A stretch of 64,000 nucleotides of DNA from Hansfordia pulvinata (taxonomy: Eukaryota > Ascomycota > Sordariomycetes > Xylariales): the NCBI GenBank assembly GCA_006538405.1, contig BJKQ01000005.1:682001-746000 (forward strand), in the 5' to 3' direction. Below are positions 56,215 through 64,000 of this stretch, in pieces; the stretch's first letter is position 1, and the number at the start of each line of letters is the position of its first letter. The position numbers and the translations under genes are program-made. A model generated the notes under the pieces. It worked only from the letters and a program-made list of their open reading frames with translations. It did no database searches and was not told the DNA's origin.

Positions 56215-57189
56215 TGTCGGAGAAGCGCTGGGCGACACGTGTGTGACCGGAGCTGGCTGGCAATTCCGCGCGAGGGGGTGGGTGGGTTTATCTGGGAATG
56301 GAACTGAACTCGGTATCCCCAAGTGTGAATGGATTGAGGAGCCGACAGAATGACTTTTCCAAAGGTTGGTGTTCAGGCAAGTACGGCTAACTCCATCAGA
56401 CGGGGAATCGCGGCCCTTTAACTCCTTCTCCCCCGGCAGTGCTTTGTGCCCCGAGCCTGTGAAAAGAATCTCAAGCAGAGGAGTCGGCTTCACACCCAAG
56501 CTGCCCCCCCGCCAATAGTTGTAGCGATGTTATTATTAGTCCAGGTCGGCGATGTTGCGGAAAAGGGCGGATGAGAGGTGGCGGGTGCGGTCGCCGAGAG
56601 TGCACATCACCGAGCAATCGTGCTCCGTAGAGGCCTGGAGGCGTGAACCACCACCGAAGCGGGGTTTCACGGGGTTGGCCGCGCGGGTTGGGAGTGGCGG
56701 CGACGGCAGGGCCTTTTCTCTTTTTATTTCTTTTTTCTTTGGGGTGGATGGACTTCATCGTCGACAGCCATCGACTACAGCGTACATTTACATGCGGAAC
56801 GCGCGATCCAAGAAGGGAGGGGGGGATGGCGGTATCGTTTGCGGTCCACCTGGCTTGGGACAGAACAACTGTCTACACGTTTCTTTCCCTTTTTGAGACG
56901 ACCACCACTGCCACCATCAGCTCCCGGCCCAGATCAATCGCACATCACGCGAGATAGGTGGCAGGCACCCCGAGAGGAGTTGTCCGGTGGGCGCTTGGGC
57001 CCCCGGAGTCGCTGTTGGCGACAGTGCCAGCCAGGCAAGCTCGGTGACTTTCACGTCGGCGAGAGGCGATGGAACCAATGGAGATCCGAGTTCGGCGTCC
57101 ACGGGAATCCGAACCTGTTCTCAAGTTCGTTCACGGTGTCCTTGACTCAAACAGTTGCCAGATGTCAGTCAGCCCTCCGACGTAGCCGT

Positions 57190-57257
<68 letters not shown>

Positions 57258-58169
57258 CCGCCGAAGGCCTCGTGGAGGGCACGAGTCTGGCCAGTGACTG
57301 TTTGCCATTACTTGAAATGGTAATTAAATTGCACTCTTTCGTCAACGACATTGCTGACATGAACGCTTCTCCTGGCTTGAAAGAGGACTGCCAACGGCTC
57401 TTTATGATGGCCGCCTTGTAATCGTGCAGAATTCAGTTGCCCTTCCTTAATTGCGTGGGCTTATCGCGAATCCAAGTGCTCGAGAGGGTCGGCGCTGCCT
57501 ATGGCCGGCGCTGCTGCATGATGGATAGTGAGGTTTTAGTATTCGACGAGGGTTCTATCATTTCTCTCGCACGTCCCTGAGACCAGAGATCAAAACAAAA
57601 CTCTCGGCTCGCCTTCTTGCGCGCCCTTGTTCCTCGCTTCGCTTTCCCATAGCTCGACCCCGAATTCTTTATCCTACGTGATGACATGATAAGTAACAAG
57701 GAATAAGTTAAAATAGTGTAGACAAGAGACATTGGTGCCGAACGCATCGTAACAAAAATCGACACAGGCCACACGGAAATGGGTCCAAAATCGTGTTGGC
57801 CCGGATGTGACGTGGGTGAGACGGGCGACTCCTGTGCCCTCCTCGACACCATGGTGTTCTTTTTTATTCCCACCCCTGCTGCGCATTGCCTTCCTGGTCA
57901 AGCGAGAAATGAGGCCGATGGCGGGACAATACGCAGAGACTGTCACAATGGTACCGGCCCGACGAACCGCATGGTCTTCTATAGGACGAGCCGTACGCCG
58001 TCCCGCCACTCCGCTTGACCACCGTGCCTGCTTGCGACGCCGCTCGAAAAGGCAAAGCATGCGCGCAACAGTGTCCTGCCGGCCGTCTCCTGCGCGATCG
58101 GACTGGCTAGTGGGTTTGAGGCCGACTTGCACGTCTGCCTCGCAGCAAACCGCCGGGATCAAAAGCCCC
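56215..58169. other. Intergenic, no gene seen
   Basis: Upstream of SSP-B and 3' flank of the membrane-protein gene. It contains the GA microsatellite listed separately. Open frames across the GA run are repeat artefacts. Confidence 0.5.
57196..57256. repeat. (GA)n microsatellite
   Basis: About 30 GA units, the longest dinucleotide run in this part of the window. Confidence 0.95.
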
Positions 58170-59125
58170 TTACAGCTGGGGGGCGCGGGAGCCCGGGTCG
58201 TGGAAGGGGTCCTGAGGGGCGCCGTACGAGCTGGCCGAGGCAGAGCGGGCCATGCTGGGCTGTCTCTGGGCGGCGGGGGGTGCGGGGGCGGGAGCGGCGG
58301 CAGACTTCGCGATGCTTTCGGCCTCCTTCTTCTGCATGGCCTTCTTCTGGTTCTTCTTGTCCTGGCAGCACAGGAAAATGATGAAGCCAATGCCGCCGGC
58401 GAGGGCGAGAGCGAGGATGGCGGTGACGATGGCGCCGTCGGTGGTAAGGCCGTCGTTGCGGACCATGCAGACGGTCTGGCCGGTCGATTCGTTCTCCTTG
58501 CACACGTATTCGGCCTTGCAGACCTGGGTGGGGACGGCCGTGTCGGAGCACGAGGCCTCGTTGTTGATGGTGGTGCAGGCAGAGGTGGTCGTCTGGGTTT
58601 CGCTGCTGCAGTCGGAGCCGCTCATGGGGGTGTTGGTGTCGGCGTCGGCACGCTTGAAGCGGAACAGGGGGCTTCGGTGATCACTGTGGCAGTCGCGAGT
58701 CAGCAAGTCATGTCTCGTCATGGAGGGCAAGCAGGGTCGTGGAGCGCCAGCAAGGAAGGCCGTGGCTGGGACGTACTGGGCATGGCGTCGAGGCCGCGTT
58801 TCCGCAGATCGCCCTGGGGGTCGAAGTTGTCGCACTGCTCGACCAGCTGGTTGGCCTCGAAGGGGACGGCGGCGCTGTCACAACCGGCTTTGAGGAAGCA
58901 GCGCTCGATGTCGGATCGCAGGACGGCATTGGGGGCGTTGGAAAAGCAGCTGAAGAGGGCGTCCTTGTCGCCGCAAGAGGCAGTGTAGGCGAACTCATGG
59001 CTGCGGTGGCGAATGCAGGCGGACTGGGAGGTTTGGGCGGCGGAGGAGAGGGCGGGAGACAGGCTCAGCAGCAGGGTGAGCAGAGCGGCCGGGGAGGCGG
59101 CCGAGGCGGGGGCGGCGATATGCAT
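58170..59125 (-). CDS. Single-pass membrane protein with a cysteine-rich extracellular domain
   Basis: Exon 1 is 59125-58777 and exon 2 is 58683-58170, with a GTACGT donor, a GCTGAC branch site and a CACAG acceptor. Signal peptide: MHIAAPASAASPAALLTLLL. The extracellular part has six cysteines in SACIRHRSHEFAYTASC, FSCFSNAP, IERCFLKAGCDS, LVEQCDNFD, and more in GSDCSSETQTTTSAC, NEASC, QVCKAEYVCKEN, TVCMV. The membrane helix AIVTAILALALAGGIGFIIF is followed by a basic stop-transfer and a cytoplasmic tail rich in Lys, Ala and Pro. Total about 290 residues. The type resembles fungal plasma-membrane proteins with an outer Cys-rich domain (CFEM-like in style, but the CFEM cysteine pattern is not evident). 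With the GTACGT donor the frame fits only if one base is missing at 58665-58669; a weak GTCCCA donor at 58772 would avoid that. Confidence 0.7.
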
Positions 59126-62100
59126 GGCGACGGCGGCAGCGCAACAACGGCGGATGGCTGGATGGCAGTCGGGGTCGGGGTCGGGGTCGGATGGGAAGGA
59201 GGAGGGTTGAAGAGGTGGTGATGTCGGATGGACAGGCTGACAGGGTGGAGGATCGGGAGGAAAGAGGGAGGCGAGGCGCGTCGGCGGTGGTGCCCCTGGA
59301 TGGAAGTCGGGGTGCAAGTCGATCGTCCTTGAGAAGTGGCAGAAGGTACTTCCAGGTAGGTCCGCGTACGAGTAGGGGGAGAGGTAGCCCGGGCTCCCGT
59401 TGTCTCGTATTTTCCCAAGCGCCCAGTCCCAGTCGGGCTGTTCCGGTAGGCCGCTAATAAGAATCTGTTACCCGTTCGAGTGGACGAGTACCTCGGAGTA
59501 GGCCAGGGCGGTACCTGTGGATACCTGACGGGCAGCTGGGGTCGATTATTATTAGGGGTCTGTTTCGAGGCGGCAGGAGCGACGACTGGTCGGGCAGGTG
59601 CTGGTTGGTACCTAATAGGGGCTTGCTTGTATGTACATAAGTAAGGTAGGTAGGTATCCAGTAGACTCCGTCAAAGTCAGAGCAAGCCGAACTGTGAGAT
59701 CAGAGAGGATGTTTCTGCGGGAGGACGGTGAGGGGAAAAGGATGAGAAACAGGTAAGCAACCACTTTAACAGGCGAGGACTGCAGCAGATACTCGCAGAC
59801 AAAGAAGAGACGAGACGAGACGAGACGACCGGCGGGACCCTGAACCAGATGATGGGCTGGCTGGTGAGAACGAGGACACTGGTGCTTACTCGTGCTCGCT
59901 CGCTCGCTCGCCGCCGGGCCTCCGCACACGCGCGGCCCAAGACGGTGGGTTCCTCGTAACTGGAATTCCAGCTTACCTGGCCGGCTAGTCTGGCTGCGGA
60001 TTAGCGGTCGTCGCGTGAGCCAATGGCCGACGTGGCAGGGCCAGCTGGGAGCCGGGGTGGTGCTGGCGCAGCAAACGGGCTACGGGAGAAGCGGGCAGCG
60101 TGGGTGGCAGGGCTGCTGATGAGCCGGGCTCAGAACACGCCGCGCAGCCCAGCTCAGCACCGCCCTCTCACGGCAGAGAGAGAAGAACAGGGGCCGTGGC
60201 TGTCGAGTGGGCAGGGGCCGAGACGAGCCGGGGGGCTCTGCGGACGAGACGGCCTGGCTTGAGCGGACGAGATGAGCACGCACGGCGCATTGCCGACATA
60301 ATAACAGCAGGGTCTAATAATAACCACGCCAATATACGAGCAACACCAGTGCCTGAGTGCAAAGTTCGTGGCCTCTCACCCTTCTCAACGGGGACGCTGG
60401 TGGACAAGCCGCCCATCGGCCTGACCTTTGCCGGCTCCGGTTTCCCAATATCGCATATGAGTACCTACGTACATGTAGACCATTAGCTGACCATGTCAAG
60501 TACTCGTACTCCGTGAGGTAGAGTCTGGTGCAGGCTCGGTAGGTTCACGGCAGGACAGGAAATGAAGCCGTTGCGGGCAGAGGCAATGTGTCAGCTGAAG
60601 ATATCCATTCGTACGACGGGAGTCCTGATGCTGATGCCGCACTTCGGGCCTACGAGTAGGTACCTCGGGAAACTCATCAAAGGCACAAGGGAGTACAGCA
60701 AGATCTGGATCTGTTGGTGTTGCGCATGGGGCGCTTAGATCCGGTTGCAGGTATCTCAGGGCAAGGCCGATGTACATATTGCAGCGGGACGGCTTTCCTG
60801 GCTGCCTGGTCGCGACATGCGGGAACATCTAACGTGCAAGGTACGTGCAGCTGCACCGCCCCGCAGACCCGCTCCAGTCGTGTGTGCTTGCGCTACGAGT
60901 ACCGCTACTGATAAACAAGCCAACGAGCTCACCAGACGCACCTAGAAAGATGCAGAACGGGGTAGAGGTACTCTGTCGTTTGCGTGGCTGTGTAAAGGCT
61001 CTTCTCTCCTCCACTGCCTTCAACATGCACGTGGAACCTCCAGCGACTTTTGCAGCCGTAGCAGCTAGATACCTTAGGTACCAGTCTCGGTAGGCACGAG
61101 TACCTACACAAGGTACCTCTGGATGTGCCTACTGGACGTGGATGGGTTCGTGATCAGCCGTAGGGCTGCGGTAATCGCTGTCTGCTCATCAGGGCTGCGC
61201 AGTCTGGCCAGCGCGTGAATATCCCTAGCGAGGATACTCGCATGTGGGATGGTAGGCATCAAGATGGATGCTGCGAGGAGACCCGATTCAAAGTATCGGA
61301 CTCTGATGCCTCATGTCTGACAATTCGAGCGCCGCCATTCCAGCCATCACTTTACGCGTCTCCTCTCCAAACGGGGGACCCGCCCAGGCGCCACACCACA
61401 CGCATGGTAAAAACCCTAGAATGCTGTTCCCAGCGCCCGTGCCTGGCGTGATAGCCACACAGCTTCGGAGATGGCAGGATTGTGGATGAGGCTGCAGGTT
61501 AGGTAGGTAGGAACCCACGTTCTACCTACATGCACAGACTCTGTGCTGATGAATGGACTGCGGGCTGCACACTGGGGCTGGAGGCCGGCGCGCTGCCGTA
61601 GCTGCCCCTGCGAAGCGGCCGCTATGCCGCGTCTCGTGCAATTAGGTAGCACTCGGTAGGTACACAGTAGACCGGGGGGGCGGCCAGCAACCTTGGAGGC
61701 ACGTGACGGATCTTGTGATCCTCCTCGCGACGGCGTTTGTTGCTCGCTTTTGTTCTTGTTCTCCCTGAACAACCCGCACCAGTCCGAGTGCCATTGCAGG
61801 CAGGTCTCGTCCTGCCGGCAGTTGGCGCCAACAATTGGTCATTGAGGAGCGACGATAGTAATCCCGAGAGATGTCGGTACAGTCGCACAGCAGTCTCAGA
61901 GGGGTAGTCCTCGTAGTTGGATCGGGTCAAGTACTCAGCCTGCACACGGGACAAGGTCCGGGATGATGGGTTCTGGTACGCCTGATGTTGGTACAATTTA
62001 CGTACAGGCATCAAAGTTCAGATGCTGCTCGACACTCAAGAGTCGCCCGCATCGCTCATCACGCAGGGCCGAGGGCTCACCCTCGTCGGTGCGGACCGGG

Positions 62101-62592
62101 CCGCGTCTCATGATCTATGGAAATCTGACGACTGCTCCGGGGGGGGGGGGGCTGACGACACTCTCACTCATAGGGCACGCAGAGTACCACTGTCACATTC
62201 ACATCTGAGCCAGCTGAAACACAAAAGGGACTCTAGCAAGTAGGCTCCATTGTCGTGTATATTCAAGAAAATTGCAAAAGGCTATGTAAGAATGAAAGAA
62301 AAAAAGGATAAGAAAGAAGAAGAAATGTCCCCTATATCGTCGACCATCCCCAGCCGGATTTGCGCGCGAGGTCTCGGCCTCGGCATCAACCCCTGCCCGA
62401 GTGGAGAGTGAAAGAGAAGTAGAAGGAATAGAAGAAGAAGAAGAAAAAAGCAAAACGCAAGAAATATTAGGAGCTTCCGCGGCGGGTGCCATGCATGCAT
62501 GTCATGTCAATGACGCCGTGTCGTGAGCAGAACAGGAGAAAGGGGAAGATGACTCGCATGAGTCTGGTCTGAAAGCCACCATCGTCTTTCTC

Positions 62593-62627
<35 letters not shown>

Positions 62628-62655
62628 CCTTTTTTCCCGGCTAAACTACATGCCC
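59126..62655. other. Gene-free 3.5 kb
   Basis: No coding region I can support. It holds a GAGAC pentamer run (about 59806-59827), a CT run (62596-62622), GGTACCTA-type motifs, and TACTCGTA/TACGAGTA at 59367, 60501, 60651 and 60894. The A/G-rich block at 62290-62460 is probably the 3' flank of the next gene. Confidence 0.5.
62596..62622. repeat. (TC)n microsatellite
   Basis: A CT dinucleotide run close downstream of the beta-propeller gene's stop codon. Confidence 0.9.
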
Positions 62656-64000
62656 TTACATGCCAATGCCGCTGGACGAGGCGAGGCCGACCCAGAAGTC
62701 GCGGACGCCGAAGCTGGTCAGGTCGAGCTTCTGGACGATCTTGGCGTCGGCCGGGTTGGGGCCGGCCAGCTTGTAGACGGTCAGGGAGTCGGAGCCGTCG
62801 AGGGTGTAGACCATGTGGCCGGCGACGACAATGTCGTACTTGCCCATGTCGCCCTTGCCGCCGGGGATGCGGCCGGTCTGCTTCATGGTCTCGGCGTCGG
62901 CGACGACCATGTCGGCGATGCCCGCGTCGCCGATGATGACGCCGCCCAGGACGGACGAGTACTCGCTCCAGCAGGCGGCGCTCTGGTCCGGGTAGGCCAC
63001 CTTGGCGTCGGCGCCCGCGGCCAGGGTCACCTTGAAGTCCGGCGAGACGTCGAGGAAGGCGCCGCCGAAGCCCGGGTCGGTGACGAAGGCGCGGGAGCCG
63101 TCGGCGCTCCCGGGCAGGAAGGTCAGGGAGAACTCGTGGCCCGCCGGGTAGGGGGTGGACACGACGGGCTCGGCGGCGACGGCGCCGTCGGCGCCGACGG
63201 GGTACGCGTAGACGTAGCCCTGGGTGTGGTTGCCGTCGCCCTTGCGGGTGACGAACAGGGCGGTCTGGGGCGGGTTGAAGACGGCGTCGGACAGGGTGTT
63301 CATCGGGCCCTCGGGCGGGTTGGACTGGTCAAGGCCCTCGACCGGCCTCCAGGGGCCCTTGGGCTCCAGCCCCGGGCCCCGCCGACCGAGAAGCACTGCA
63401 CGCCGGCCCGGGGCCCCGTGTTCTCGACGCACGCCGTCCGGTGCTTGTCCGAGTAGGCGACCGACGTCGGCACGTCGCCGCCGGTGTGGACGGGCTCGCA
63501 GACCATCCGCGGGCGCGACGGGTCGTCGGCCGGGATCTCGAAGAGCGACAGCGAGCTCGAGCCCGGGTTGACCACGAAGATCCACTTGCCCGAGACGAAG
63601 ACGGCGTCCTGCGACTGCGTCGAGTCTGTTGGGGGTTTGCCTCATGTCAGCCCTCCATGTATGTAGGGAGATGGATACACTTGGGTTTGGGTGCTTCTTC
63701 TCAGTTGCCCCTCCCCCCTTCCCAATTCCTTTTCCCCTTTGTTTTCTCTCTTATAGGAGAGAGAAAAGTATAGAAGGAAGAGTACAAGTGGGGGAGGGAG
63801 AGAGAAGGAGGGAAGAGAAGAGAGAAAGACACACAGAGAGAGAGAGAGAAGAGAGTGAAAGAAACTGCTTACCCGTCACGGCTGGCTTGTTCATAAAGTG
63901 GTTCTGCTGGCCCTTGCCGCCGGTCGGGTGCGGAAGGGATCGCTCAGGGTGCCGTCCATCTCGGAGACCTTGACGGAGACGAGGTTGGCGCCGGCCGGGT
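62656..64000 (-). CDS. Secreted beta-propeller (3-carboxymuconate-cyclase-like/lactonase-type) protein, 5' end outside the window; two frame breaks
   Basis: The part present covers the C-terminal two thirds or more. Exon junction: donor GTAAGC at 63872 and acceptor CAACAG at 63626, with a 247-nt intron holding a GA run. Conserved pieces in order: GANLVSVKVSEMDGTLSDP, HPTGGKGQQNHFMNKPAVT, DAVFVSGKWIFVVNPGSSSL, SLFEIPADDPSRPRMV, GGDVPTSVAYSDKHRTACVE, GVQCFSVGG, GLDQSNPPEGPMNTLSDAVF, ALFVTRKGDGNHTQGYVYAY, SLTFLPGSADGSRAFVTDPG, ACWSEYSSVLGG, GDAGIADM, GHMVYTLDGSDSLTVYKLAG. This is the repeated-strand pattern of fungal secreted seven-bladed propellers often annotated as 3-carboxymuconate cyclase. 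Enzymatic activity in this secreted branch is unproven. The frame breaks at GGG 63374-63376 and GGG 63936-63938; one added base at each gives a continuous protein. Confidence 0.75.

Noticed and set aside
9458..63938. Programmed ribosomal frameshifting as the cause of the several frame changes
   Set aside because: Different unrelated genes, different contexts and no shared slippery site plus downstream structure; all fit a single missing G/C base.

Overview
The window looks like a filamentous ascomycete (Pezizomycotina), most likely a sordariomycete. Genes are GC-rich and wide apart. Introns are short (about 60-250 nt), with GTRAGT-type donors, CTAAC/CTGAC branch sites close to the acceptor, and CT-rich leaders. 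Gene content (NST1, Bir1 with two BIR repeats, mitoribosomal mL40, Rho2, TRAPPC12, a Zn2Cys6 regulator, GPI-anchored and small secreted proteins) fits that group. I assign 17 protein-coding loci, one cut by the right edge, and see no tRNA, rRNA, transposon or CRISPR array.

Layout. 0.4-5.0 kb: on the minus strand, a ZIP-family zinc transporter whose extracellular N-terminus carries three C-H-x-H-x5-C motifs, and next to it a small GPI-anchored cell-surface protein built from three copies of the same motif (CHSHGDHWHC type). Three introns in the two genes cut this ten-residue motif at the same codon and phase. 8.2-11.0 kb: Bir1 (survivin family). 15.5-17.1 kb: a metallo-beta-lactamase-like protein. 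18.6-20.6 kb: a Zn2Cys6 transcription factor with a 4-nt micro-exon in its zinc cluster. 26.8-28.2 kb: a nucleotidyltransferase-fold protein. 30.8-32.7 kb: a cytochrome P450. 32.8-35.8 kb: TRAPPC12 and mL40, transcribed divergently. 37.3-38.6 kb: Rho2 with a 6-nt micro-exon. 46.7-50.6 kb: NST1. 51.2-64.0 kb: five genes, all on the minus strand, for secreted or membrane products: two distantly related small cysteine-rich secreted proteins, an unknown protein, a single-pass membrane protein and a secreted beta-propeller.

The best candidate for an undescribed system is the surface metal-handling pair at 0.4-5 kb. I infer a wall-tethered metal-binding protein that concentrates zinc (or another thiophilic or borderline metal) and passes it to the transporter bearing the same ligand module. 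The transporter resembles the alkaline-type fungal ZIPs (ZrfC-like) with zinc-binding motifs in a long N-terminus. Both upstream regions are rich in GCCAAG (PacC-type) hexamers and contain CAAGGT (zinc-responsive type) hexamers.

Two cautions. Five genes are broken by a total of six single-base losses, each in or next to a short G/C run, and a seventh site is possible. This pattern points to assembly homopolymer errors more than to pseudogenes. Much of the window (11-15.5, 20.7-26.8, 38.6-46.7 and 59.1-62.6 kb) has no gene I can support. These gaps hold most copies of the 8-mer TACTCGTA/TACGAGTA, which is strongly over-represented here and which I do not find in any coding exon.
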